DNA of 40,078 nucleotides from Candidatus Altimarinota bacterium (GTDB taxonomy: Bacteria > Patescibacteriota > Gracilibacteria > BD1-5 > UBA6164), in the NCBI GenBank assembly GCA_022565555.1, contig JAIUMN010000005.1, forward strand, positions 1 to 40,078. The letters run 5' to 3'. The translations under genes and the position numbers were made by a program. Of the stretch, positions 1 through 10,947 are shown in pieces (the stretch's first letter is position 1; each line of letters begins with the position of its first letter). A model generated the notes under the pieces. The model did no database searches. It was not told the origin of the DNA and saw only the letters and a list, made by a program, of their open reading frames with translations.

Positions 1-960
1 ATCTCGATACATTAAGCTATTGAGCTTTAATAATATATTGAGTGATTCTTCATATGCTTCCATATTAAGTTCACGTAAGAGAGAAAGATACTTCGACACT
101 TCTCAAGTTTTTTTCCTATCTACACTTTGGGATACTATAATATCCTTATAAGCTTCAAGCACTCTATTTTGATAGTAAAATTGCTTCTTTTCAGGATTAA
201 GAAGTAACATAAAATATCTCTCAAGTCTCTGAAATCAAGTGATATTTGATATTTCTAAAGATCTAAGCTCTTGTATTTTTTGTGCATAATACTTTCGTTT
301 TTTTGCAATACTATCTTGATATACTATATAGCTTGTATCATTTCATACATAAACCCCTAAACTCTCAGGTATATCTCAAAAATTACTTATATGTCATATA
401 TTTGTAAGTATTTGCATTCTTGCAATATCAGCATTTCTATAAAAGCTGCTACGTGCAGGATCAAAAATGATATACTGGCCAGGAAATAAATAAATAGAAT
501 TATAAACTTCATCTCAATCTTCCGACATAAATGAAAGCCTAAGTGATGTAGTAAGAGGCTGAATAAAATACCTATTACTACGAGTCAGCATATCAATATA
601 AATTTCCCCTATCCCCTGTTGTTCTACCTTGATTCATGGAGCGCTGAGGGTATAATTCTTTAGTGGGTCGTAAAAAGATGTAAGAATTCGATCCTTTTTT
701 GAAAGTGTTAATGAAAAATCATTTCCTTCGGTAATAATTTGTCCTACATCATCTCAGGATAACTCACTGTAATATGATTCTCTTTGAGAAATATAATAAT
801 AACTATAATCACCATCGGTATCTAAAGAGTAGTCTTCAAAAAAAAGTATATCTAAACTATCCTCTTGAGATATTTGAGAAGAAAAAAATACTGAAAAAAG
901 CATCGCAAGACTTGCAATACAGAATATAAATACTGAAAAAGTTCTCAAAAGAAAAGCCAT
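1..960 (-). CDS. Unknown membrane-anchored envelope protein (C-terminus outside window)
   Basis: The frame is open from an ATG at 960 down to the left edge, so at least 320 residues are present and the end is missing. It needs TGA=Gly at several places (for example at 751-753). Residues about 5-27 form a hydrophobic segment (FLLRTFSVFIFCIASLAMLF) that can be a signal anchor; the rest looks soluble and extracytoplasmic, with many Tyr, Ser and acidic residues. The last visible part is rich in Leu, Glu and Lys and is probably helical. I do not recognise a family. A 60-base gap separates it from the phospholipase D-like gene upstream on the same strand; a possible TTGTAA/TATAGT promoter lies in that gap. 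Confidence 0.7.
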
Positions 961-1020
961 AGTGATGATATTTTGATAAAATACACTATAAGACTATCAT
1001 AACTTACAAAATAAGTAAAA

Positions 1021-2091
1021 TTATTTCAAGAGAGAAATATCTTTTTTAAAGAGTTTTTGAAATTCCGTGATAATCCCTGTATCCTTTAAGAGTAATCATA
1101 CTTCTCTATTAGAGTTCATACTATGAAATGAAAAATTAATACTTCATATATATAGAATTTTATCATCCATAAGTATAGTCTTCGCGTGAAGCTTTGGTCT
1201 TCGCATAAAATATATATTAACTCAGGCATTAATGAGTCGAATTATTTCATTATGGGAATTTTCTCTTGCATCTTCTCAAAGTATAAAATGTATTTCAACT
1301 CCTCTTTCTGCAGTATCTATCACAAGATCTAAAAGAGCTTCATCTGACATATAAGGAAAATACATATCTATTTTCTCATTTGCGCCTAAAAAAAGTGATT
1401 CAATCTTTTGACGACTATTATCAGGAGAAAGAACTATATTAGGATGTAATACTCAAAAAGGTTCATGACGGTAATCATGTAAGAATAATCTCCCAAGTTC
1501 TCAAACGATTTCCTGATGAAATACCTCTAAAAATATATCCCTATTGGAATTAAAACTTGAATAGGAATAATTTCAAGTACTTACAAAAACCCTCTCATCA
1601 ACAATCATAAATTTACTATGATTGAGTGCATAATTTAGAGGATCAGACCATTTTACTGAAACGCCTGTATCTTTGAGAGCTGTATAATGCTTATTATTAA
1701 GGTAAGGTGCCATATAAGGATTATTTTCGAGTAAAACTTTTACGTCTACCCCTCTATTACTTGCACGAATAAGTGCCTCAAGTATTCGTTTTTCGGTAAA
1801 TATATATACTTCAAGCCATACTCTCTCCTCAGCACTATCTATATAATTTACAAGTTTTTCTAGAAATACTAAATCGGGAGTACTGTGAAGTATTACATCA
1901 TCTCATAGTTCTACAATATCCTTGTGCTGAAAAATATTTTTTGACTCTGTAAGAGTCTTCTGATATTCTTGTTTTTCAGCTTGAGTTTTTTGAAATTCAG
2001 TAAACTCTTCTCAGAACAGATATGTTATGACTCAGAAAAATACTATAATAAATAATATTCAATACACATATGTTCGTAAAAATTGCTTCAT
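1021..2091 (-). CDS. Phospholipase D-like / cardiolipin synthase-type protein
   Basis: A 356-residue protein with one N-terminal membrane segment (about residues 5-26) followed by two PLD domains. Each has the HxKxxxxD catalytic motif: HSKFMIVD near residue 160, followed by GNYSYSSFNSNRD, and HAKTILMD near residue 310, followed by GSINFSFHSMNSNRE. Two HKD motifs in one chain are the hallmark of cardiolipin synthases and bacterial PLDs, which form or cleave phosphodiester bonds of phospholipids through a phosphohistidine intermediate. Bacterial nucleases with a single HKD motif are shorter. Its stop lies 60 bases before the next minus-strand gene, and its start is 9 bases after the ABC exporter stop, so it is probably co-transcribed with that exporter. 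Substrate (cardiolipin or another lipid) cannot be read from sequence. Confidence 0.88.
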
Positions 2092-2100
2092 AAAAAATAT

Positions 2101-3855
2101 TTAAAACCCACTTTGTAATTCTAGCATCTCAGCATAGTATCCGTTTTTTTCTATGAGCTCGGCGTGCGTTCCTCGCTCAATAACACTTCAAGAATCAATA
2201 ACAATGATATCATCAGCATGTTTTACCGTTTGAAGCCTATGAGCAATAACAAGTACGGTTCTATTTTTAAAAAGGTTATGCATTGCTTCAGTGATTTTTT
2301 TCTCCGAGAGAGAGTCAAGGGCTGAAGTTGGTTCATCGAGGATGATTATTTTCGGATTTTTAAGAAATATCTTTGCAATAGCAAGTCGTTGCTTTTGTCC
2401 ACCTGAGAGCTTCACTCCTCTTTCTCAGATTTCGGTATCAAGTCAGTTTGGGAGATTATAGATAAACTCGCAGTGAGCAAGCCGTATCACTTCATCAAGT
2501 TTTTGTTCTTGCTTCGTATCATTCTCAACTGCATAAAGTAGATTTTCTCTCACTGTTCCATCAAAGACACTTGGTTCTTGAGTCAGATATCCTACAGAAC
2601 TGTAATAACTTTTAAGACTTGTTTCTGAAAGTTTTTGTCTGTCTATCATTATCTCTCAACTATCAGCCCTAATATATCAGGCGATAAGTTTTACAAGCGT
2701 AGACTTCCCTCCTCCGCTTGGTCATACAAAAGCAGTTACTTTTCCTCATGCAAGACTGAGAGAAAAGTCTTTGAGTACCGGAGTGTTTTCAGTGTAAGAA
2801 TATGAGATATTTTTCAGATCTATATCTCAAGTTTTGTACTTAAAAATATTTCCTTCTTCATAACCAATTATCTGAGGAGTTGAATCAAAGAAGAACCAGA
2901 GATTTTCGATTTCAGCAAATTCTTTTGAGAAATTTTTTATAAAATCAAGTGTGGTAAGAAATACTTTTTGCATCATTAGGATTGTTCCTGCGAGTGCTGC
3001 TATCATACCAAGTGAAACTTCTCCTGTAAAATACGCACTTCAGAAATACATAAAGACAACATATAAGAGTGATGTTGTAATTACAAAACCAAGTGCAAAA
3101 AATGGCACGAGATATGGGGACATTTTTTTATTATAGTATATCTGTCACTCATGTAATTTATGAAGTTCCTCTATTTCAGTATGTATCTTTTTTGTTTGAA
3201 GTATTTCCATTTTTGACATCAGTATTCACACCATTCGTTTCGACCATTGATTATCAAGTTCTATACGCTTTTTTCTATGAAGCAGTACTTTGGAATTGAG
3301 AAATAATCATATAAAAGTAGTTACAAAAAGTAATCATATAAAAACTCCTACAAGAACGTAACTCACTTCTCAAAGTAAGTAAATAGCAAGTATAAAAGTA
3401 ATCCCAAAATATGAGATATTTTGGATAATAAGATCCAAAAGTCTTCACCATAATTGTACTCATTTTGAAATAATTGCGATAGACTTTCAGGTTCAGACTT
3501 TTTCAAAAGCATTGGTATCAAAAGTTACAAACTGTGGGAGATATTTTTCTTCTATAGTTTCACGAAAACGATTAAAAGTATATGTCCAAGCATCATGAAG
3601 TATTGCAATAAATACAAATAATACAATAAATACTCATCAATATATAATAAGTATATTATAGAACATTTCAATGTTTTGATTTTCAAGCGCCTCTATAATA
3701 TGTCGTATAAAAAATACAAATGCAACTCAAAATAGAGCTTCAGATGAATAATAGAGAAATTGCCTCAAGGCTACTATTTTATGATACTTCATCGGTTCAA
3801 AAAACCTTTTGGTTTTTTGCCAGAATGTTTGAGTATCAGTGTAAGATTGAGACAT
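2101..3855 (-). CDS. ABC exporter, fused membrane and ATPase domains
   Basis: A 584-residue half-transporter. The first roughly 330 residues carry about six membrane helices (ABC type-1 exporter fold); the ATPase follows. The Walker A is GPSGGGKST, with its first Gly encoded by TGA (2722-2724). It has the Q-loop [16 protein letters not shown], the signature LSGGQKQR, the Walker [14 protein letters not shown] and the switch HRL. This order is that of MsbA/LmrA-like exporters of lipids, peptides or drugs; one gene suggests a homodimer or a distant partner. The ATG at 3855 directly follows the T-tract of the dnaJ terminator, leaving no room for a ribosome binding site; an in-frame ATG at 3792 is an alternative start. 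Substrate is unknown. Confidence 0.92.
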
Positions 3856-3896
3856 AAAAAAAGCTATGAAATATGGGTATATCATAGCTTTTTTTT
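3856..3896 (-). terminator. Rho-independent terminator after dnaJ
   Basis: The arms AAGCTATGA and TCATAGCTT, extended by A and T runs on both sides, fold into a hairpin of about 14 pairs with a 12-base loop. It lies 22 bases beyond the dnaJ stop. Its T-tract on the minus strand runs straight into the ATG of the ABC exporter gene at 3855. Confidence 0.8.
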
Positions 3897-3918
3897 GGGA
3901 TTTTGAAAGTATATTTTT

Positions 3919-5019
3919 CTAAAAAATATCAAGAAGTCATTTTTTTCAAACCGAGAGTTTCTTGTCTTTTGCGAGCGTCTCATAATGTTCCCTCTCAAGC
4001 TTTGAGAGTTTTTTTGGAATAGGTATTTGAATATGTATGAGGAGATCTCATTTTCTATCTGACTGCACATGCTTTACTCCATCTCATTTTAGCTTGATGA
4101 CCGTTCAAAACTGCGTTCCTGCATCTACTGTAATAGTTCTCTTTCCGACAATAGGAATATTTACTTCTTTTTTTGCACCAAGTATCGCTTCAAGCATATC
4201 TATCTCAAGAGTGTAGTGGAGATCTTCTGCGTCACGACTGAGTCATTTTTCCTCCTGAGCTGTGATAAATCGTACATATAAATCTCACTTTGCCTCAGTT
4301 CCGATTCCATGATTTCCTTCTCCACTCAACTTTATAACCATATCACTATCGATTCCAGCTGGAACATCTATCTCAAGCTCTACTTTTTTTACAACTCGCT
4401 TTTGCCCATTACATACCCTACATACTTCTTCAAATACTTCTCAAGTCCCCTCACAATCAGGACAGGTTCGAGTCTGTTGTACTACTCAAAACATAGTGTT
4501 TGAGGTGTAAGTCACTTGTCCTCGCCCCCCACAAGTTGGACAGGTTTTTTTTCACTTTCATCCTTCTCCACTGCAAGCTTCACACTTTACTCGCTTATTA
4601 AAACTCAGTGTCTGCTTTCCTCCATATATACTTGTTTTCATGTCGATATGAATCTCAGTTTCTATATCCTCACCTCGAAACTCTGTTTGTCTTTTTCTTG
4701 AAGTCCCTCCAGAAAATCCTCCGCCAAAAAATGATGAAAATATATCTGAGAGATCATCAGCAGCAAAGCCTCTACCTCAAGATCAAAATCATCACATCCC
4801 CCCAGTACTTCCAAAGGTATCATATTGTTGCTTTTTTGCAGGATCAGAAAGGATTCCGTATGCTTCTGCAACTTCTTTAAACTTTGCTTCAGCTTCACTA
4901 TTTCCAGGATTACGATCTGGATGATACTGCATTGCAAGCTTTCTATAAGCCTTTTTTATTTCCTCATCACTTGCTCATTTTTGAAGCCCAAGTATGTTAT
5001 AATATTCTTTTGGTGACAT
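3919..5019 (-). CDS. dnaJ: Chaperone protein DnaJ
   Basis: A 366-residue type I J-protein that stimulates DnaK ATPase activity and delivers unfolded clients. The J domain is residues 1-70 with HPD in QYHPDRN; a Gly/Phe-rich linker follows (GGFGSGGRGF region, several Gly as TGA). The zinc-binding region holds four CxxCxGxG-type repeats: [24 protein letters not shown] and CRVCNGQK, the last being degenerate at its final Gly. C-terminal substrate-binding domains I and II complete it. Length is normal for the family (about 370-380). No dnaK or grpE is in the window, so the gene stands apart from the usual hrcA-grpE-dnaK-dnaJ operon. It is bounded by terminators on both sides. Confidence 0.97.
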
Positions 5020-5042
5020 ATATATTTCATTTAATTACAAAA

Positions 5043-5066
5043 TAATCCAGCGTTGCTGGATTATAA
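5043..5066 (-). terminator. Terminator downstream of the 99-residue gene
   Basis: TAATCCAGC and GCTGGATTA form a perfect 9-pair stem with a GTT loop, followed on the minus strand by ATTTTG. It lies between the stop at 5090 and the dnaJ start. Confidence 0.75.
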
Positions 5067-5089
5067 AAAAAGTTTTTGATTTTGCAAGT

Positions 5090-5389
5090 TTAACAGACTG
5101 GTAATACTTTATCTAAATTTCAAGCTGAAAAGGCTTTTTGTAATACTTTCTCTAGTAATACTAATGTAGTTTCTGATAATCATAATTCACGGAAATTGGA
5201 TACATTTAAAATAACTGCAATGTTATGTGGGACTTCATCGGGAATTCTATCTTGAATTTCAAGTGCTTGCATTACAGCCTCTATATTTCATTTTGTTACT
5301 AAGTCCCAATTCACGGGACGTCAAGATTCAATCATTTCCGCTAATATTATAGAATCTCCATCAAATTGTTCCAATCAATCACTTGCCAT
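5090..5389 (-). CDS. Small protein of unknown function (99 aa)
   Basis: ATG at 5389 to TAA at 5090-5092, with five internal TGA codons that make good sense as Gly. It is soluble, with no signal peptide. The middle (AVMQALEIQDRIPDEVPHNI) and the C-terminal part look helical. I do not recognise a family. Codon choice uses more TTA and fewer CTC/CTT leucines than neighbours, which could mean a recent arrival. It sits between dnaJ and the truncated PriA, exactly where the missing N-terminal half of PriA would be expected, but it is on the opposite strand. Confidence 0.6.
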
Positions 5390-5445
5390 AATGTTTTATT
5401 AGAATATACTTCATACTAATCTAATTTTTCTCATACATTTGTCAA

Positions 5446-6438
5446 ATGTTTTCCATCATAAACCTATCCCAAGATGCAAGCAGAGAGTCGAAATATCTAT
5501 CATCGACACTTTTAAGACAGATAGAAGTAACGCTGAGTCAAGGGGAAAAGGTGCTTCTTTATCTCAATAAGCGCTGAAGTCACGTCGCAAGTGTATGTAG
5601 GGATTGTGGCCATATATGGATGTGTCCAAACTGTGATGTAAGCATGTATGTACATAAGACGGAAAAAAAACTTCTCTGTCATATATGTTCTGAAAGCTCT
5701 CCTCTCCCACATAAATGTTCAAATTGTGAAAGTACTCGTATAGAATTTACGGGAGTAGGAACACAGCATATAGAGGAGGTGCTTAAAAATATTTTTCCAG
5801 AAAAACGTATATATCGCTTTGACTCTGATGCACTTTCAAGAGTAAGTGGAAAAAAAGAAGCGCTCGATTTACTAGAAGAAGCAGATATCATTATAGGAAC
5901 AAAAATGCTTACTACGTGATTTAATTTTCAGAAAGTTTGATGTATCGCTGTAGTACTTGTTGAATGAGAGTTGCAAACTCCATGATACGATGCTGAGGAA
6001 AAAGCTTTTCAAAATATTCGTCAACTTATAGGTCGATGAAATAGACTTAGGCAAAAAACTGAGATACTCTTACAAACCTTTAGTCCAAATCAAAGACTCA
6101 TCACACGCCTCACAGAAAAAGGAATGAAAGAAATACTACAAGAAAGTCTTATGGAGAGAAAACAGTTTAATTATACCCCATATACTGATATAGCTATACT
6201 ACATATTCGAGATGAATCAAAAGAAGTATCAGTAAAGTCTATGAATACACTTCTTAAAAAGCTCAAACAACAAGAAAGAGATGGTATACAAGTACTTTAT
6301 GGAGAAAACACTTTTAAAAAAAATAAAGAATATCATACGAATGCTATAATAAAATGAAAATGAGTACGGAATTATCTTGAATACATACGAAATGATATAC
6401 TAAAAAATTCTAGACTCTCAGTACAGTTTTCTGACTAG
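5446..6438 (+). CDS. priA: PriA-like protein, C-terminal helicase and zinc part only
   Basis: The 330-residue product matches the C-terminal half of the replication-restart helicase PriA. The eight zinc-binding cysteines are present (CRDC, CPNC, CHIC, CSNC), followed by GVGTQHIEE, IIIGTKMLTTGFNFQK and QLIGRGNR, which align with the GT(Q/K)ML and QVAGRAGR motifs. Full PriA is about 700 residues; the DNA-binding N-terminus and the Walker A/DEAH lobe are absent, and the frame upstream closes at TAA 5422-5424. ATG 5446 is the only good start and has no clear ribosome binding site. Without lobe 1 it cannot be an active ATPase on its own. It is either a decayed gene or a split/minimal form acting with a partner. 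Confidence 0.8.
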
Positions 6439-6509
6439 ATTTTTCAGCAAGTTTTTAACAGAGAAAAATACTCTTGCTTGCAATATAGAAAAAAATAGTA
6501 AAAATACCT

Positions 6510-6515
6510 TATAAT
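6510..6515 (+). promoter_or_regulatory. Possible -10 element for dnaN
   Basis: A perfect TATAAT lies 38 bases before the dnaN start, in the gap after the PriA fragment. I see no convincing -35 at 16-18 bases; TTGCAA at 6478-6483 is too far. Confidence 0.35.
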
Positions 6516-6552
6516 TCTACGCTGTAAAAATTTATTATTAGTTTAAAATGTT

Positions 6553-7683
6553 ATGAAGTTTGAAATCTCAACAAAAGCTCTGCAAAAATGACTTGCAATA
6601 GTCTCCCATGCTACCGCTTCTGTATCAACTACACCCATACTTGAAAATATTCTCTTTAAAGTAAATTTTAAGAATATTGTTCTCACCGCAAATAATCTTG
6701 AAATGGCAATTGAGTATATCATCGATGAAGATGTAAAAATCCTTTCTGAAGGAACGTTTTCAGTACCAAGTAAACTTTTTTGATGATATGTAAATCTCCT
6801 TGATGATGATACAGTAATGGTTGAGCTTACTTCAAGTTGAGATGCTCTTGAACTCAAGACTGAATGAGGAAAAACTAAAATAAAAGGTATAAGCGCTGAG
6901 GACTTTCCTCTTATACCAAATATCAAAGAAGAAGTGAGCTTTGAACTCGATGGAGGTGTAATGAAGCGTTCTATAGAAAAAACTATCTTCTCTAGTGCAG
7001 AATGAAATATTCGTCCTACGCTTGCGTGAATATTTGTGAGAGTGCAATGATCTGATGCTATATTTGCTTCTACTGATAGTTTTCGGCTTTCTGAATATAA
7101 AAATATTCTTAACGCTCCCAGTAAGATAGAATTTGAGCAAATTATACCAAGTAAGACCTGTTATGAACTCAAGAGTCTTATATGAGAAGAGAAGGTGAAA
7201 ATAATTTGTGGGGAAAATCAGATAGTATTTTCTTTTTGAAATATACATATCTTTTCTCGTCTCCTTAATGGGAACTTCCCAGACTATACCAACTTTTTTC
7301 CTAGTTCATATAACACCAAATGAGTGATAAACAGAGTTGATCTCATGCGTGCACTTAAAAAGATAAATCTCATATCACGAGAAAACAACTACTCTATCAA
7401 AATGAGTTTTAGCTCTGAGACATGAATACTTCTTGAGACTTCTGAAACTCAAATAGGTGAAGAAGAAGAGCGACTCGTAGGAAGCGTTGAGGGAGAAGAT
7501 GCAATCATCGGGATAAACTCTATCTATTTTCTTGAAGCGCTCTCTGCCATTGAGACTACACATATATCACTTCAATTTGAAAGCTCACTTGCTCCTGTTC
7601 TTATACTTCCGGTACCTGATGAAGGCAATAAAAAAGCACTTCCAGGTCAATTTCGACATATTATTATGCCGCTCAAGATATAA
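6553..7683 (+). CDS. dnaN: DNA polymerase III beta subunit (sliding clamp)
   Basis: A 376-residue clamp that encircles DNA and tethers the replicative polymerase. It shows the family pattern throughout: an N-terminal MKFEISTKALQKGLAIVSHA, the TPILENILFKV segment, the GISAEDFPLIP motif typical of beta clamps, FPDYTNFFP in domain 3, and the C-terminal PVLILPVP followed by HIIMPLKI, equivalent to the usual YLIMPMRL end. The length is close to that of other clamps (about 366-380). Many Gly are TGA. dnaA and recF, its usual neighbours, are not in the window. A second ATG at 6548 is in another frame. Confidence 0.97.
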
Positions 7684-7706
7684 TTTATATTTCTCATTCA
7701 CATGGT

Positions 7707-8714
7707 ATGAATTTTCTCAAAAAAGTCTCTCACTATCTTAACAAGAGTGTTGAAGAAAATATAATCACAGAGCAACAAAAAAAAGAGATTATAACACTTA
7801 TAGAGTGAGAAAGTTGAAATATATGAACACTTAAGATACTTTCTACAATAGGTGCAATATGTATATGAATCTGATTTATTCTTCTTATTTCGAGTAATTG
7901 GTCATCATATGGAAGATTGCTTCAGCTTATTTTCTGAATACTTCTCCCTCTTATTCCCCTCATCATCTGATATTATCTCTACTATTTTCATAAGGAATTC
8001 AAAATTATTTGATATCCTTTTATTCTCATGTGATCTATACTCATATGAGCTACTATCGCTATTATCTCCCAAATATATCAAATAGACGCACATATTGGAT
8101 ATCTATTTTGAGTATGGTTTCTTTTCAGTATTCCACTCATATATATATTTCGTTTTTTAAGTCTCGCTACACTCTCTACTTTTCTTATGTACTGAGCTAT
8201 ATATAGCTTTCTTGTAGAGACATTTTTTACATCTTGGCAGAATCAAGATAATCTTCTTTTTACACTCATTATCATTTCTACACTCATATCAGTAGTGAGT
8301 TTTTGAGTCAATAAAATTACTCATAGTGCATACAAAGGTATATTTTATCCTCCTTTTATCATATCTTTAAAAGTATTATTTCTTACTCTCTATATTGGGA
8401 CCCTTGATAGAAGTTTTATAATTCTTGGTGATAGCTTTATTATTGAACTTATATATAACATACTATTTCTTGGTGCAGTTTGATTTGTGATGTTTTGGGC
8501 AAATAAAAATCATGAAGTAGTATTGCGTCATTCTACATTTTTCTGGATTGGTCTCTATATACTCACAAAGTATGTCTTACTTTTTTCTTGATATTTTCAT
8601 GCTTGAGTATTTTTCATCACTACTTGAACATTTATTATAGCTCTTGTATACGGACTTATTAAACTCAATCGTTATATAAGCTTAGCTCAAATATCAAAAA
8701 ATGAATCAAATTAA
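7707..8714 (+). CDS. DUF2157-type polytopic membrane protein
   Basis: A 335-residue protein with a short cytoplasmic N-terminus (LNKSVEENIITEQQKKEI) followed by about ten hydrophobic helices. The first membrane part, STIGAICIGIGFILLISSNW, matches the DUF2157 pattern, where an invariant (N)W ends the first helix. The function of DUF2157 proteins is unknown. Its last 14 bases overlap the start of the next gene, which encodes a GDYXXLXY-domain protein; DUF2157/DUF4401 genes commonly pair with GDYXXLXY genes, so the two probably work together in the membrane. It follows dnaN by 23 bases and may share its transcript. Confidence 0.8.
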
Positions 8715-9255
8715 GAAACCAACTCAATTTAAGTTATTTATATGATTCATACTTATATTTCTTACGGCTCTGTGAATATTTATATGAATACAGGAGAGTA
8801 TACTCCAGAAGTGAGAAATACTCTTTCTTGAATCAGCTCCAGTTGATCCACGAGATTTACTTCGCTGAGACTATGTGATATTACGTTATGTATTTGAAAA
8901 TGATAGTATGATCCAAAACTATATAGAAGAAAATGATATAGATAAGGGGACTGATCTCTATGTCAGCTTTAATACAATAAACTGAGATCTATGAGTTATA
9001 AAAAGTGTATCTCGGTCTTTCCCGAATGAGGGAATATTTTTACGTGTCACAACAACATGAGAAAAATGATGGCAAAGTCCTATCGAAACTCATATATGAA
9101 AATATTTTGTTCCTGAGGGGACGTGAGGAGAAATAGAGCGTATTCGCTCAGATATGACTATAAAACTCCGAGTAAATACTAAATGAGTTGCAAGAATTGT
9201 TGACTTATATTACAGAGGTGAAAGGATTATTCCAGGTGAATTCAGACTTAACTAA
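8701..9255 (+). CDS. GDYXXLXY domain membrane-anchored protein
   Basis: A 184-residue protein: one N-terminal membrane helix (residues about 10-31) and an extracytoplasmic domain with SAPVDPRDLLRGDYVILRY. This contains the namesake GDYxxLxY motif preceded by the conserved PvDPRdllrGdY run. The family has no established biochemical role but is nearly always encoded next to a DUF2157 or DUF4401 protein, as here, with a 14-base translational overlap. Its TAA stop (9253-9255) interlocks with the TAG stop of the convergent acetolactate synthase-like gene. Confidence 0.85.
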
Positions 9256-10877
9256 CATATCCTTCCATCCTCAGGATATTCAAAATCAACATCAAGTATA
9301 ACAAGTCATTTACCTGAAAGTGCTGTTTGAAATATGGACTTAAAATCATTTTTATCTTCAATCTTGTATCACTTTGCTCAAAAACTTTCTGCAAGTTGTA
9401 CAAAATCAGGATTTCAAAAATCAAGACCATAGTCTCAAAAATGTTGTGCCTGCTGCTTCCACTTAATCATCCCGTATGAATGATTATTAAGAACTACTAT
9501 CACGATATCAAGCTTCAGTCGTACAATTGTCTCTAGGTCTCATAAGTTCATCATAAGTCCTCCATCTCAAGTCACACAAACTACTTTTTTATCAGGGTTG
9601 AGTCTTTTCGCTTCCATTGCACTTGCGTATCATGCTCACATAGTTGCAAGAGCATTATCAAGAAGGAGTGTGTTAGGTTTACGTGCAGGATAGTTTCTCG
9701 CTATCCATACTTTATAGAGTCCATTATCAAGCGTGAGAATATCATCATCAGCAAGCACTTCTCGCAAATCTTTTGTAAGTTTTCGAGGCATAAGATATGA
9801 AAAATCATCTTCAAGTGAGAGATTTTCTTCTATTTTTTTCTTATTTTCCTTATTGATACTATATATCTCGGAAAAATCCCAAGCTGAAGCATCTATATTT
9901 TTTTCGCTTAGATGCCAAAAAATATTTCCAATATCCCCAATTACATCAAGATATGGACTATACACATAATCAAAATGTGACTTCATAAAATTGATGTTTA
10001 TAACAGGTTTACCATGTATCCCAAGTATGTCTGTTGGCTTTTCAGAATTATCATACCCTACTGAGATAATGAGATCTGATTTTTTTATTGCTTCATGGAT
10101 ATAATCCCCACTCGTAAGCGCTGCGGTTCCAAGATAATTTTCCTGTCTTCCATGTACAACTCACTTCCCCATCTGGCTCGTAAAGTATGGTATGTTATAT
10201 TTCTGAATAAATTGCGTAAGATATTTTGTTACACGTTTTCTATTTGCTCCACTTCATACCAGTATTACTGGATGCTTATATTTCTCAAGTTCTCAAATCA
10301 AGATTTGTATTGATTTTTTATCTGGAACGGGGCGACGTTGTGGAAGCGTACCAAGTTCTATGATAGAGTATTCTTCAGATACTTCTTCACCAGCTATATC
10401 CTCTGGTAATTCGAGATGGACCGATCCAGGTTTTTCCTCTTCAGCGATTCGAAAAGCATTTTCGAGGATATATGGGATACGCGTCCCGCTTACGATACTC
10501 GTTGCAAATTTTGTCACTGGCTTCATCATTGCCACTACATCGATAATCTGAAAAGCACCTTGTTTTGATTTATTTTGTGGTTTTTGACCTGTTATGACGA
10601 TGAGTGGCATACCTCCAAGTTGTGCGTAAGCTACGCCAGTCATCATATTTGTCGCTCAAGGACCAAGGGTTGCAAGTGCGACTCCAGCTTTTCCAGTAAA
10701 TCTTCCATAGGTAGCAGCCATAAAAACTGCTGTCTGCTCATTACGAGTCAGTATCAGTTCGATACTTGATTTTCAAATACTCTCAAGCAAATCAAGATTT
10801 TCTTCTCATGGAACTCCATAGATAGTTTTTACTCCTTTGTTTTCCAGTATTTTTATAAAAAGGTCTGATGCTTTCAT
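9252..10877 (-). CDS. Acetolactate synthase-type thiamine diphosphate enzyme
   Basis: A 541-residue ThDP-dependent enzyme with the three-domain layout of acetolactate synthase. The N-terminal Pyr domain has [14 protein letters not shown], whose Glu is the conserved activator of ThDP, then [19 protein letters not shown] and [11 protein letters not shown]. The ThDP/Mg site is VTGDGGLMMN with a downstream NNHSYG (GDG...NN motif; first Gly is TGA). GxPGEENL is typical of catabolic AlsS and related enzymes, which condense two pyruvates to acetolactate; oxalyl-CoA decarboxylase or related activities cannot be excluded. No small regulatory subunit and no ilvC/ilvD or budA follow, so a branched-chain pathway is unlikely locally; a pyruvate-overflow role is possible. 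Confidence 0.85.
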
Positions 10878-10890
10878 AGAGATAGTATAT

Positions 10891-10926
10891 AAAAAATAAG
10901 CTTACTCTCATAGTATAGAAAGTAAG
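10891..10926 (-). terminator. Terminator after the CcdA-thioredoxin gene
   Basis: CTTACTCTC (10901-10909) and GAAAGTAAG (10918-10926) form a 9-pair stem including one G-U, with an 8-base loop; on the minus strand TTATTTTTT follows. It separates this gene from the acetolactate synthase-like gene. Confidence 0.65.
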
Positions 10927-10947
10927 TCTAAAGTGAAACTAAAGTTT

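Noticed and set aside
4608-4937. Plus- and minus-strand ORFs of about 90 codons inside dnaJ
   Set aside because: They are other-frame shadows of the dnaJ coding sequence.
6439-6552. Replication origin next to dnaN
   Set aside because: No DnaA-box cluster is visible in the short gap and dnaA is absent; AT-richness alone is not evidence here.
6543-7248. Minus-strand ORFs of 127 and 138 codons
   Set aside because: They are antisense to dnaN, which is fully supported.
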